Source of the DNA: Heterodera schachtii
Taxonomy: Eukaryota; Nematoda; Chromadorea; Rhabditida; Heteroderidae
Assembly (NCBI GenBank): GCA_023374025.1
Contig: SIJG01000034.1
Location: 544,089-608,088, forward strand
DNA length: 64,000 nucleotides
Direction of reading: 5' to 3'
A program made the translations under genes and the position numbers. The notes beneath the pieces are model-generated. The model saw only the letters and a program-made list of their open reading frames with translations, was not told the DNA's origin and did no database searches. The stretch's first letter is position 1. Each line of letters begins with the position of its first letter. Shown here in pieces: positions 39,275 through 50,476 of this stretch.

Positions 39275-40433
39275 GGGACGCACACATTTTTTTTTAATTT
39301 TTCGAATTTTCCATGTGCAAGTGCAAGTAAATGTTTTGGATTGACTGTCGCTTATTTGGGGTTTTGCGTCAGTGCATAATTTCTCTTTTTTTATAGCTTT
39401 ACAATTTTCTTTGCACTCAGCCCAAACGAATTGAACTTGTTCATTGTGTTTCTTTAGGTCAAACTTTGCTCCCAATGTGATTTGATTGCCACCACCACTA
39501 CTACTAGCATACATGGCTTCAGCACCTATTTGAAAATGATTGTTGTTGTTGTTGTTGTTGAAAATATTAAATAAAAGAATTGAATAAATTTTGATATATA
39601 AGGTATATATATATCTATAGAAGGGTTTCCAAGTTTTTTTTTTTTTTCAAAATAAGGAAAAACGAAGCTAAAACTAAGATTTTGATCCCAAAGATAAGAG
39701 TTTTTGAAAAAAATGTAAAAACTTAAATATTTTAATTGTAAATGAATTTATTAAATAGTTTAAAATTTTTTCCGAGTAAGGACAAATTTTTAAATCAAAA
39801 ATTTTTATTAAGAAAAATAAAATTTTGGGATCAATTTTTTGAAAATTTTTTCAATTTTTAGGAGTGTATTTTCTGAAATTTTTACTGGGTCATTTCTTAG
39901 GGGGTGTGTTTTTCGTTTTTTTTGCCTTTTTATTAAGGATTTTTTCAAAAATCCTAAAATAGGCACATTAGGCACAAAAACCCCAAAATAGGCAAAAATA
40001 GGCATTAAAAAGTTTCGTTTTTCAAGGAGGGGTATACTGATTTCCAAGGACATAATGGCAAAAATTCGTGAAACCCATCTACACTTTAAAATTTTTATTA
40101 TATGCAATGAAAAATTATATTCGATTTTTTGGTGATCAATGATCATTTTCCTCATTTCACCGTATGTGCACTTTCATTAAAAGATTTTGTCCAAAATTGA
40201 GCAAAAGTTTACGCTTTTTGGGTGTGTCGACATTTTTTAATATTCATATGTAAAAATACCGCTTTCCAAGTATAATCTTGGAAATAAGTACAGTTAAAAT
40301 TTTCCAAGCATGAAAGCCCAAATCCAAACACATACTTGGCATCAAAGTACGAATGGCAGCCCTGATTAATTACTTTTAACTTACTGTCCAGTAAAAGAAG
40401 AATGAGTGAGAACAAAAGCAACACTGCAATCAT
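39275..40433 (-). pseudogene. Small secreted Cys-rich protein, copy 1, disrupted
   Basis: Exon 1 (40433-40385) encodes MIAVLLLFSLILLLLD, a signal peptide core, with a phase-1 GT donor; exon 2 starts at 39525. The mature part shares a LGAKFD block with copy 3 and the WxECxxxC and TCTCTW pattern with copies 2 and 3. The conserved GGSCVPS end is missing: the reading frame runs into the foldback element at 38884-39274, and the sequence beyond it is also out of frame relative to the paralogues. So the gene is truncated, perhaps already decaying before the insertion. An alternative is a shorter functional form ending in element sequence at 39149. Confidence 0.6.
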
Positions 40434-40489
40434 TTTGTTGTTGTTGTTGTTACAGTACATTTTCGGCCACTGTCAGTCAAATCTTACAA

Positions 40490-40975
40490 AAAAAATAAAC
40501 AAAATAAAATTGAAAAATTACGGTACTTTCCTGTTTTGTACACCACACCTAAAAAGTCTATAAAATGATACGAAAAATTATTTTTGCTGACATAAATGAA
40601 CAATTTCAGACGAAACCTCTTTAATTTATGGGTTACTGTCAAAATGGTGAGGAAAAAGATTTTTGAATTGGCCCACCATTTTTTGACATTTTAAATCGCT
40701 TCTAATACCAGGGCTTGGCCAAATTGAAAAACAAAAAGGTGAATTTTTAAAAATTAATACAGGAAATACCGGTTTTCGGTGCCTGTACCTATAACTTACT
40801 GTACCTGTTTCTAAATCACCCCTAATAAATAAATGAAAAGAATTTTTGTAATTAAAAATTTCTAATGTAAAAGAAAAAAAAAATCAAAATGAATATTATG
40901 AAAATAAAAAAATTCATTCCATTTTTTGGGGGGAAGTGCGATGCTTGTAAGGCACCATTCAACGAAATTATTTAA
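40490..40975 (-). promoter_or_regulatory. Conserved upstream region of secreted-protein copy 1
   Basis: This region is repeated upstream of the other two copies (about 44985-45560 and 54215-55130): a shared block with GTCTATAAAATG, ATAAATGxAACAATTTCAGACG and a GCCTGTACCTAT phrase. As the same non-coding block accompanies each copy it may include the promoter, but plain duplication also explains it. TATA-like TATAAA lies on the plus strand as printed; I cannot place a start site. Confidence 0.4.
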
Positions 40976-41404
40976 TTTGGTTGACTTTGACAGAAGTTAT
41001 GACGATTTTTTATTGAAAAACAGCAATGAGTCGGGGCAGTAGGAATTGGCCTAGTACAAGTTGGGTTTTTACTAGAGCCCGGAAATTTCAAGTTTGCGCA
41101 TCCCGCTGCGGGATGAAACTCAAAATTTTTTGCGGGACAATATCCCGCGGGATGATTAATCCCGCATTCCCGAATTTTCCAAAAAATGCGAGATTACCGA
41201 CTGGGATCCCGCAAAATCCAGCGCGGAATCCTGTCCCTTGGCGCCGCCGAACTGACCTCCAAGCCCAGTTGAAGAATAAAATTGTTGAACATTTAGACAT
41301 CGATGTTTTAATTACCCATGCCAAAAAACAAAATTTTTAAAAATGAAAAAATGCTTTATACATATAGAATATATATACATATAAGAATAAAAACAACAAT
41401 TTCA

Positions 41405-41640
41405 TATAATACAGTTCCGCCCTGAATAGAGCCTCCCCCTGAAATAAAGCCTCCCTTTTAAGGGGGTTGAAGACAGCCCCCTGAAAGGGGTTGAAAAACA
41501 GAGCCCCATCAGAAATAAAGACCCCCCTTTGAAGGGGCTTGAAAATAGAGCCCCCGATGAAATAAAGCCCCCCCCCCCCTTTGAGGGGGGTTGAAAAATA
41601 GAACCCCCGGGGGCTCTATTTCAAGAAATACGGTAAATAC
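41405..41640. repeat. GAGCCCCC/GGGGGCTC inverted repeat with TTGAAAxATAGA words
   Basis: Runs of AAATAGAGCCCCC and GGGGGTTGAAAAATAGA, ending GGGGGCTCTATTTCAAGAAATACGG. Related to the inverted repeats at 48624-48765 and 58325-58505. The 200 bp before it (41074-41235) looks like a fragment of the TAGAGCCCGG family with (G)CGGGAT words. No gene in 40976-42033. Confidence 0.5.
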
Positions 41641-41691
41641 AAAAGAAAAAGGAAGGCCCGCAACAGATGACCGACCATCCGCAGCAGCAGC

Positions 41692-42022
41692 AGGGCTCGC
41701 ATGTGCGAAGAGTTAGTCTCATTTTTGGAATTTTTGATTTTTTTTGAAACGAAAATTAGGGCAATTTCTTTAAAAACTCATTCAAAAACGCAAAAAATTC
41801 TCTTGTTTTTTTAAATTTTCAATGCTAATCGGTAGGTACCCGGGATGGGAGCCGACCGATCCAAGTGTAACTCTGGTGAATGCCGGAAAACACATTTGTG
41901 GGGGTTTTTTGTTTTCCGTAATTTCAAAGAATTTTTTTTTTGTTTTGTAATTGTAAAAAACTTTGGTTCTTAAAATGAGTTTTCCTTGAAAAAAAAAGAA
42001 AAGAAAAATCTTGGAGCCCTGC
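41692..42022. repeat. CAGGGCTC-ended element downstream of copy 2
   Basis: Starts CAGGGCTCGCATGTGCGAAGAG and ends GGAGCCCTG. Similar elements lie downstream of copy 3 (50824-51074) and at 36522. No clean target duplication was found, so it probably came with the duplications. Confidence 0.45.
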
Positions 42023-42033
42023 TTAGATTTTTC

Positions 42034-43484
42034 TCAATAGTCATCAGGGAACTTTTTCGCTAATTTGTGTTCAAAATCTCGTGATGGAACGCATGAACCT
42101 CCAATTCCTAACAGGCCATTTTCCCATTCGCATTCGCATTTGCAGTTCATATTCTCTGACATTACAGTTCTTGTTAATTGAGGAGTGCATTGATCTTTTT
42201 CTTTTTTTTTAATTTTTTTGCTTTTGCATATTCCTGCACATTCAACCAAATAGGACCTAAAATATTCATTTGTCGGTGTGGGTACAACACCTAAATATTA
42301 AAAAAAAAATTTTTTTTTAATTTAATAATTAATATTTTTAAATTGTATAGGTTTTGATTTGTATATTATTTAGTAAGGATCTGATACAAACGATTTAGTG
42401 CTTTATGAACAAAATTAATATTTCCCTAATAATTTTGATGGGAATTTAAGCATTTAAGGGCCACTGCTGCTGGACGACGAATTTATTCCGCCATCTTTTG
42501 TTTTTATGTCAAATATTTTTTTTTAATTGCCGAAATATGTCTAAAATATGACATAAAAATCTCAAAATTATCGTGTAAATTTGTTAATTAAAAAAAAAAT
42601 TTTCGGTCTGAATATAATTATGTGTTCTTCAGTAGGTAAAAGGACGATCCATCTTTTTTGGCCAATTCGCTTTTATTACCCCGAAAATTCGTTTTTTGGT
42701 CCGAAATGTTAAAAACGAGGTCGAATGGACCAAATTTGAAATATTTTTTGACCTATTTTTTCTTAGAAATGCCTTTTTAGTCATCTTAAGTGCTTTTGAA
42801 TAATTTAAGACCAAAATTTTCGAATTTAGAAAATTTTCTAAATTTTTTGAGTTATTTTTTGACAAAAAAAATATTTGTTTGAAGTTATGAATGGATATTT
42901 CCGGAGGTTTCAGGGTCGCTAATCACGAATATGATACCCATTTTTACCGATAATAAAATTTAAAAAAGCGAAAAAAAAAAGTCATTTCTTAAGATTTTTT
43001 GTTTTTGTTTTATCAAGAAATTAAAGTGGAGGTCGCTGATCACGAATATAAGACCCATTTCAACCAATTTCGAACCCGGCGCCGAATTCGAACAAAAAAA
43101 CCAACTTTTAAAATTTCATATTTTCATCTAAATTTTTTAAAATAATCTTTTGTTGCAGGATTGAGGTTTTCTGTGTTTCCATGTATTTAAGCAGTTTTCG
43201 AAACATAAATGCTCTTTTGATTGAATTTTTGACTTTTGATAGAGTTCAGGAGCCGGGGTTCGGAATTGGTCGAAATGGATGTACGGTTTGTGATCAGCGA
43301 GCTTCAACCCCAGAAAACATGTTTTTATGACATTTTTAAATGTTGATTTTTTCTCTTCAAAAAGGGGTGGGAGAACATCTAATCAATTAACCAAATCCCA
43401 TCCCTAATCATCATTAATCACTACAACAAACTTACTGTCCAGTAAAAGAAGCATAAGTGAGAACAAAACAAACGCTGCAATCAT
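42034..43484 (-). CDS. Small secreted Cys-rich protein, copy 2
   Basis: Two exons, 43484-43436 and 42290-42034, phase-1 intron, 101 aa. Seen: N-terminal signal peptide MIAAFVLFSLMLLLLD, then a mature part of about 80 residues with seven Cys: VECAGIC, DQC, NCKCECEW and GLLGIGGSCVPSRDF. The ending xxGxLGxGGSCVPSxxF is shared with copy 3. No TM segment after the signal peptide, so secretion is predicted. Function unknown; I do not recognise the domain. In a plant-parasitic nematode such proteins would be candidate effectors (inference). The intron holds a GGTCGCTxATCACGAAT-type hairpin (about 42905-43320). A hAT-like element lies 107 bp upstream of the start codon. Confidence 0.75.
42905..43320. 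repeat. GGTCGCTGATCACGAATAT-type hairpin
   Basis: Two partial forward words (42911 and 43030) and an inverse (43290) of the same inner sequence seen in the elements at 20329, 27377 and 61858. Degraded; ends not clear. In the intron of secreted protein copy 2. Confidence 0.45.
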
Positions 43485-43590
43485 TTTGTTGTTGTTGTTA
43501 CAGTACATTTTCGGTTACTGTCAGTCAAATCTTACAAAATAAAATAATATAAAATTGAAAAAATACGGTACTTTCCTGTTCTGTACTCAC

Positions 43591-44819
43591 CAGGGCTGGC
43601 CGTGATTGAATTTCCAATCACGGAAATCCGTGAGCCGTGATCACGGGGCTTCCAAAAAAATCCGTGAGCCGTGAACCGTGATCACGGCACCCCAAAAACC
43701 CCGTGATTTCCGTGATCCGTGATCCGTGATTATAAAAAAAAATTTTCTAATCATTTTTTAATTTTAATTTTATTAAAAAACGCGATTTAATAGCTGGAAA
43801 AATTTGTACTTTTTTTGTGATTTGTTAGTAGATTTTTTCCCAAAATAAATTTACGATTTGAGCCAAATTTTTGAGGAAAATCAGAGCTTTTTGTAGAAAT
43901 CTCCAAGGAAAAATTTTAATTTTTTAACTCATTAAGAAAATTTTTCTTAAATTTAACTAAAAATCTATTTATATAAAGAAAAAAATCAGAAAAATTCCTC
44001 TAATTTGTAAGCCAACTTTTGATGTTGAACAAAAAAATCTTTTGATCAACATGATCAGATGACTCCTTCCTGGCGATCTGAACACCCCAAAAGACACTGA
44101 AAATCGGGAAAATTTTAGAAAAAATTCATAGGGGGATTGAGAAAATTTTTCTGGAAATTTTGATTAGGCCTGTCATTTTAAATTTAAGCGACGGAAAGAA
44201 AAATAGGAATTTTTAGCTGTTTTTGCTCCAAAAAGGGGCTATTTTTTGCCAGTTTATTGTCAACATTTCAAAAAATACGGTAAAATGGGGGTCCGTCCGG
44301 TGGTGCCGACAGGCGCCGCCGGGAAAATTTTTGAAATTTTGAGTGAATTTGTTAACAGATTTTGTCCAAAATATGTCCAATCATTGGTTGATTTATTGTT
44401 TATGGATGTTTAAAAAAAATAAAAAAAAATTATTTTCACTGTTAAGAAATTTCTTATTAATGAAATTCAATTAAAATTATCAAAAAGTATACATAAATTC
44501 TCCTATCCCAATGGAGAATCGAACCCAAGGGGTAAACAGTGAAAGACGGAAGGCTTAACAACTAGGCTACATACATACATGTATATTTCCTCAACAAAAA
44601 AGAATTTATTTATTTAATTTTTTTCTCAAAAAATTTCTCTTTTCACACTATTTTCCTATTTTCATTCAATAAAAATTCCATACATAAAATGCCAATCACG
44701 GATCAAAATCACGGAAAAATTGAAAAAATCCGTGACCCGTGATCCGAGATCACGGCACCCCAAAAACCCCGTGATTTCCGTGATCCGTGAGCCGTGATCC
44801 GTGATCACGGCCAGCCCTG
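43591..44819. mobile_element. CAGGG-ended hAT-like element in the copy 2 promoter
   Basis: Ends CAGGGCTGGCCGTGATTG and CAGGGCTGGCCGTGATCAC. Subterminal arms are arrays of CCGTGATC/TCACGG. Exact 8-bp duplication GTACTCAC (43583-43590, 44820-44827). Contains a variant core (44299-44320) and a tRNA-like segment (about 44512-44572, minus; GTTGTTAAGCC and GGGTTCGATTC). No transposase ORF. Confidence 0.9.
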
Positions 44820-46530
44820 GTACTCACACACATACACACACACACACCCATAAAAAGTCCAAAATCTATTTTCTATATAAAAATACAGGAAAATATAGGT
44901 GGCCCAGAACCCTGGATCCAGGCCAGTACCTAAATTTTTAAATTTTTTTTCTTAATTACTGTAACTTTTCGGTCACTTTTGTCAGTCAAAATTTACAAAA
45001 ATAAATAAATTCAAAAAACGGTGCTTTCCTGTTTTGTACACCCATAAAAAATCTATAAAATGGAGCGCAAAAAATATTATTGGTGATATAAATGGAACAA
45101 TTTCAGACGAAACTTTTTTAATTGGCGGGCTTACTGTCAAAGTAGTTAAAATATGTAATTGAAAAAAAAAATTTTTTTTATGATTTGGCGCGTCATTTAT
45201 TTTGACTGTTTCCGGGCTCGATAATTTCAAAATTCGAAATTAGTATAGGAAATACCGGTTCCCGGTGCCTGTACATATAAAACTCACTGTATCAAAGCAC
45301 TCCTAACAAATAAGAGAAAATTTTTGAAATTAAAAAATTTCTGGCAAAAGCAAAAAACTTTAATTGGCGGGCTTAACCTGGTTTCGGTGCCTGTACCTAT
45401 AGCTTACTGTACATACTGTACCTGTTTCAAAATCACCCCTAATAAATAAATGAAAAGAATTTTGAAATAAAAATTTCTGGCATAAAAAAAATCTTTTAGG
45501 AAAATAAAATAATTCATTGGCATTTCTTAGGGTAATGTGGTGATTGTAAGGCACCATTCAGCTGTGTATTTATGTGCCATTTTTCCATGTTGGCATTTTT
45601 ATTATGCTTTAATAAACGCGCGGCATTATTTGCACTTTCCAAAAAAGGAAAAGCTTGGATAAGTAAGTGCATATGCACTTTATAAATATATCCATTATTA
45701 TTTTATATAATCACAAAGAAAATTATTTTATTAATAAAATCAGACAAAAAGATGTGGCATTTAGTCATATGAATAGAAAATGGGGCATGGATAATAAAAA
45801 TTTACAAGTGCTTATGCACTTTCATCCAATGCCACTACCTATGAGCATATTCACTGAATAGGGAATATTATTTTATATACACATTTGTATACATTTTATG
45901 TAGCGAATAAAATTTTGTTCTGTCATAGCAAAATTTTTTATGCTAGTTTTTTAAAATTATTATTATCAAATATGTAGTTAAGATTAATTTGCATTTTCCA
46001 TTCGAAAGAAAAAAACTTTAGATATTTTTAAGCATTCTTATAAGCAATTAGCAAAAAAATTGTAAAACGAACATTTATTATTCACAATTGAACTTTCACG
46101 ATGCAATTATATGTACTATATATCATTTTTAATGAAAAAAAAGATTTTTATATTCGTTTTTGTTTGTTTTGGAAACATAATATTATGAGATCTCATTAGT
46201 CTCGGGTCTAGAAAATTTCAGTTTCGAGATTTTGGGGATTAAATGTTGATAGGTCTTTTTCCTCCTGGCAAAGACTCGGGCTCAGCAGGCCTTGAAGTTA
46301 GAGTGCTCTGCTATCTTTGGGGTTTAGGGTTTTGGTCTAAAAAAGTCTCGTTTTCGAGTCCCAGAAATTCTCGATCCGGGAATTTTTCCGAAGTAGAGTT
46401 CTCTGTTGTCTTGAGTTTTAGCAAATTTTCAGTCTTGGGTTTTGGGCTCAAGTTTTTCGGGTCCCTGAAAATTTTCAATCAAGAAAAATCTTAGATCCAG
46501 AAAAATTTTTGGACTTGAGAAATGGCGGCA

Positions 46531-48108
46531 CTATGAATTATGCGCTTGGACAGCAGAAGAAGCAGTTGATCGGTTGGTGGAAAAAGTGATCATTGTGAAC
46601 AGTTGGAGCAGTGCTTCCAATGTCACCAGCACAAATTCGATGCCGGCCCCAATTTGTTCAACAAAAGCAACGTACGTTTGGAGCAGTGCCAAATAAGCGC
46701 AAATGGCAGCCTGTGAAAAGGGTTTAAATTAGGGCTGTTCGACGGGGTCGAGATTTTTGAAAAAAAAAGATTTTATTGCACTTTATGAGTCCAATCCAAT
46801 TTTAGAGTCTAATCAGGGTATGCCAACTAATCATTCGAGACCGGATTTTTAGGTGCTAAAAATGCTGAAATAGGCACTAAAATAGGTGCCAAAAAATTGT
46901 AAAATAGGTGCTAAAGATCGAAAGTGCCTAAATAGGTGCTAACCCCCGTTTTAGGTATTTTAAGTTCTAAAAAAATCGCTCTAAATCAAAAATTATTCGA
47001 AAATATGATTTTCGTGCTTCTCTCATCAAGTACTACCCGCAAAAAAAAATAGGTAAAAATCTAAAAATCCGGTCTCTAAAATCGGAAATGAACGGACTGA
47101 ATTTTTAAATCGGGAATCGAGATTTATCAAATTTTGATTTCGAAAAAAGATCAGGGTTTGAAAAGCCAAGATTTCTGGACATGTCCTTGTCTTGGAAGAG
47201 AAAATTCGGCAAACGGAGCCCTAATTTTCAAAAAAATAAAAAAGTTTTTTTTCCAACCACGGCAATGCCAAGCAGAAGAGAGAAGAAAAGGTCGGACGAT
47301 GTTTCCGTCAAATTTCCAGTGCGAGCTTAAGGAATTTTCTTTTAAAATTCTGAATTTTTGTGGAAATTGAATTCATGTCAAATTATTTTGAAATTTCGAA
47401 AAATTTATTCCAGCAGTTTGATTATGGATTTTATTTAACCTTTAAGGGGCAAGGAAAATTGAACACAAAATTTGTTTTATTTTAATATAACAAAATTTTA
47501 TTTTTTGGATACTATTTTATTGAGAATTTTTTGCTGATTATTTAAAAAAAAAGTTTCAGAGTTTCTTTCTTAATTTTTAATTTTTTTATGAATTTTTAAT
47601 TACTTAATTATTTTAAACTTAAATTTTATTAAAAAACCACTCCAAATTTAATAGGCATACTCCCCGGTACAGGATTAACTTACCCTGAAAATATTCCAAC
47701 ACTTATTGGTTTAAAAATATTTTTCGATTTTTCCGTTTTTTATTACAAATTTTTGCAAATTTCAGTCGCCCAATTATTTCGCTACCCCTCCAATAAAACA
47801 ACCCGAAGAAATTCGGAATGCCTCAATCGGGCCAAACAAGAGGACAATGAATGCTTCACTGAGTAGCACATGGAGTGGGTAGGGTAGCGAAAAAACTGTA
47901 AATTTTCGGGGATTTCCAAAAAATTTTTTTAAAAAAATTCAAACTTTTATAAATGAACAATGCATATGTAATCAAACAAAAAAGGATGGAGAATTTTGAG
48001 TTGACACGAAGCAACAATTCAAGCGGAACGGAGGAAAGCTAAAAAAAATTAATTAAAAAATTTTTTTTTTTCAAAATTTCTCACAATTTTGTCAGATTGG
48101 ACGGTCAT
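46531..48108 (-). CDS. tmem216: TMEM216/TMEM17-family tetraspan protein, copy A
   Basis: Family members build the ciliary transition zone (MKS module); in nematodes cilia are on sensory neurons. Six exons: 48108-48085, 48038-47945, 47895-47803, 47701-47684 (18 nt), 47325-47258 and 46710-46531, all in phase, 158 aa. Seen: LSSVPLELLLRVN (human TMEM216 LSSTPLEILFFLN), FIYKxxSLPYPLHVLLSE, LFGPIEAFR, TGNLTETSSDLFFSLLLGIAV, and AYLALLQTYVAFVEQI (human YYLLLQTYVLRLE). Four hydrophobic segments. The microexon rests on phase and conservation between the two copies. TMEM80/TMEM17 are the alternative names within Transmemb_17. Introns carry a TAGAGACCGG-type inverted repeat (46847-47090). The 3' flank (46190-46530) has degenerate TCTCGGGTCTAGAAAATTT repeats. 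Confidence 0.88.
46847..47090. repeat. GAGACCGGATTTTTAGGTGCTAAAAA inverted repeat
   Basis: Ends in GAGACCGGATTTTTAGG and CTAAAAATCCGGTCTCTA. The same element is at the matching place in the other TMEM216 copy (56524-56735), so it predates the duplication. Target duplication no longer clear. Confidence 0.6.
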
Positions 48109-48195
48109 TTGTTGTCGCAAAAAAATTATGGCTTCACACAATTTAAAATGTGATTAAAATTTGGGACAGTTCTTTGAAGAGAGAAGGATGCCCGA

Positions 48196-48435
48196 TTTTT
48201 TTAATTTAAAATATTAAATTTTTGGAATTTAATGAATTAAAATTCGATTCGTTTTAATTTAAAATATTAAATTTTTGGAATTTAATGAATTAAAATTCGA
48301 TTCTTTTAATTTAAAATATTATATTAATGAATTAAAATTCGATTCTTTTAATTTAAAATATTATATTAATGAATTAAAATTCGATTCGTTTTAATTTAAA
48401 ATATTAAATTTTTGGAATTTAAATGAATTAAAATG
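48196..48435. repeat. AT-rich tandem repeat, about 55-bp unit
   Basis: About four to five units of (TT)TTAATTTAAAATATTAAA...GAATTAAAATTCGATTC, some shortened to about 35 bp. The matching place in the other duplication unit (58093-58145) has a single unit. It lies just upstream of TMEM216 copy A. Confidence 0.7.
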
Positions 48436-48621
48436 ATTAAAAATTATATTTTTGGTGGACTAATTGTAAGAGTGGATGGATATTCACAAGTTCAATAAAC
48501 ATTTGAGTGTTTGAATTTTATTTTGTTACCATAGTAACAAAATTGAAAATTTTGCTTCTGCCCAGAAATAATGGATTATTAAAAAAATAGAAGAAATTTA
48601 TTATTTGCTCAAAAATGTAAA

Positions 48622-48768
48622 ATACCGTATTTCCTCAAATAGAGCCCCCAGGGGTTTTATTTCTCCCCCCCCCCCCCCCCCCCGGATTAATTTAGGGGGC
48701 GGGGCTTCATTTTTCAACCTCGCAAAATATTTCGGGGGGGGGGCTCTATTTGAGGAAATATGGTAATT
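48622..48768. repeat. TACCGTATTTCCTCAAATAGAGCCCC inverted repeat
   Basis: Ends ACCGTATTTCCTCAAATAGA and TCTATTTGAGGAAATATGGT, with C- and G-homopolymers inside. The same element is at 58325-58507 in the other duplication unit. Most of 48770-49245 is AT-rich with no gene seen. Confidence 0.6.
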
Positions 48769-49245
48769 AAAATTCATCACTGATTTGAAAATGTATTTCT
48801 CTCTTTTTATTTTCAACAAATCATAATGTTGCGGCGAAAATTAAGGAAAAGTAATTAAAATAAATTTAAGGGATAATTTTTTAAAAATAAAAATGAACAA
48901 AATTCGGCGATTTATGAATTAGAGAAGAGTTCGAAATCAGAAACTTTACATTCCGGAAGCATCGGGATCGGGGTTTACGAACTCTCCTGACCGGATTTTG
49001 TGACCAAAATCCGCTTTTTAGGGTCCCCATCCGGGTTTTTTTTAATAATTTGCAGAAAAAATAAAAAAATTCGTTTTTCCAAAAAGCAAAAAAAAAAATT
49101 ACGATTTTTTCTATAAAAAAAACTTCAAAAATATATAAATTATATTTTGTTCCATTTTAAGCTTAGTCTTGGTCTAAAGGACCATGGTTAAATCAATCAA
49201 AATTCTTATGGTCGATAAGGGTTCTGCTGAATAAGCAAATCACAC

Positions 49246-49484
49246 CTCGGGATTAGGTGAAGACGTTTAATGAAGGACGATGGAGAAGCCGATTTGTTCT
49301 CATCCTTTTTCATTGTTGTTGTTATTCCTGTAGAAGAAGAAGCCGCTTTTCCGGCCATTTCATCCGAATTTTTTTGTTGGCATTCGTCCGGAGGGCATTT
49401 TGTCTGCTGAACGTGATGTCCTGCGCAATGGCATTTGTTGTTTTCGTCCGCAACTGGCGAAGAAATACAAGTGCGGGAACGTCT
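49246..49484 (-). pseudogene. Orphan thrombospondin-repeat exon (duplicate of 60654-60892)
   Basis: The exon starts RRSRTCISSPVADENNKCHC and keeps the second half of a TSP1 repeat (CAGHHVQQTKCPPDEC). It has the same length as its twin at 60654-60892, the same acceptor and donor, no stop, and two compensating in-frame 3-bp indels. The exons that should precede it are absent (an inverted-repeat element with Harbinger sequence follows at 49602), and the downstream exon matching 58967-59353 is also missing. It is therefore a gene fragment left by duplication; exonisation elsewhere cannot be excluded. Confidence 0.7.
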
Positions 49485-49601
49485 CTTTAAAATAAATGTT
49501 TTGTTTTTCTATGGAAATTTGCATTTAAAAAATAAAAATATATTTTATTAGAAATTTTTTTAAAAATTAACCATTGTTTTTTAAATTACATAATGTTAAT
49601 C

Positions 49602-50476
49602 CAGGGTGCCAATCGAAAAATTTTTAAAATAAGAACATTAAGGCCAAAAAATAAGATTTTAGGGTCAAAAATAAGAACATTTTGCAAAATTGCTTTAAAT
49701 CCCTTGTATAACACTTTATTCAATTTCGCCTTCCATGATCATTTTTAACAATTTTGGGGAGGAAATAAGCAAATCGTACATTTAATGCAATCGAGCTCAA
49801 AAAAATCAGATTTTTTAAGAATTTTTTTGCGTCGCATTTTTCAAAGACTTTTTGGGGAACAAGCGGGGCGGAAGGCCGGCGGTGCCGATAGGCGCCGCCA
49901 GGAAAAAATTTGAGTATAATTTGTTAACAGATTTTGTCCAAAAATTGTCGTCTTTTGCCAAAGTTCAATCGATGGCACAGACTACGTTCGGCATTCCATA
50001 GGGTTTCGAAATTTTGCTGAATCTTTGAGCAATGATACGGCAATCAAATTCACTTAGTGGCCAATCAATTTGTGTGGAAAGCTGCTCAACAATCACGAGG
50101 ACCGTTTTTTTAATCACGCGTATTATTGTGTTCCGAGTAGGGCCTTTGGCAACAAAAAGCCATTCATAAGAGCCATAGTGAGTAACTTGTGTATCTCCGA
50201 TAGAATAATAGAAATCATTTGTTGCAAGAAACCGTAAGGTGATTAGAATTTTTTGGTTAACAGATAATGCATGATTTGTGGTAGAAATAGATTGTAATTT
50301 GATCCCAAATTTTAAGAATAAATAATTCAATTTGGCGGGGAGTTAGACGAAATTGAGGAAGGAAATTCGGAAGATTTATTGGGAAATTATAAGTCGTTAC
50401 GACAAAATATATTTTGTAAGATTTGGACCCTCCAAATCAGAACATTTCTTATAAATAAGAACAGATCGGCACCCTG
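49602..50476. mobile_element. CAGGGTGCC-ended element carrying Harbinger transposase sequence
   Basis: Ends CAGGGTGCCAATCG and CGATCGGCACCCTG-like complement (GATCGGCACCCTG at the right). AATAAGAACA words lie just inside both ends. The left arm has the 22-bp core (49878-49899). No target duplication; the left flank matches the other duplication unit (near 61005) but the right flank does not, so the element marks a breakpoint. Confidence 0.6.
49965..50330 (-). pseudogene. PIF/Harbinger (HARBI1-like) transposase fragment
   Basis: Open frame of 121 codons: LSVNQKILITLRFLATNDFY, then a helix-turn-helix-like TRNTIIRVIKKTV, WPLSEFDCRIIAQRF and YGMPNVVCAID. Family knowledge: HARBI1-type DDE nucleases read GxxRFLATGxF...S..S.SR.I...W P......I...F....G.PNVVG.IDGTH. 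The match ends exactly at the first catalytic Asp (CAID then stop), so the catalytic DDE domain is missing and the protein cannot be an active transposase. Confidence 0.65.

Noticed and set aside
46243..46494. Frame beginning MLIGLFPPGKDSGSAGLE, also near 55901
   Set aside because: It translates the repeated TCTCGGGTCTxGAAA tract downstream of TMEM216; frame length differs between the two duplication units.
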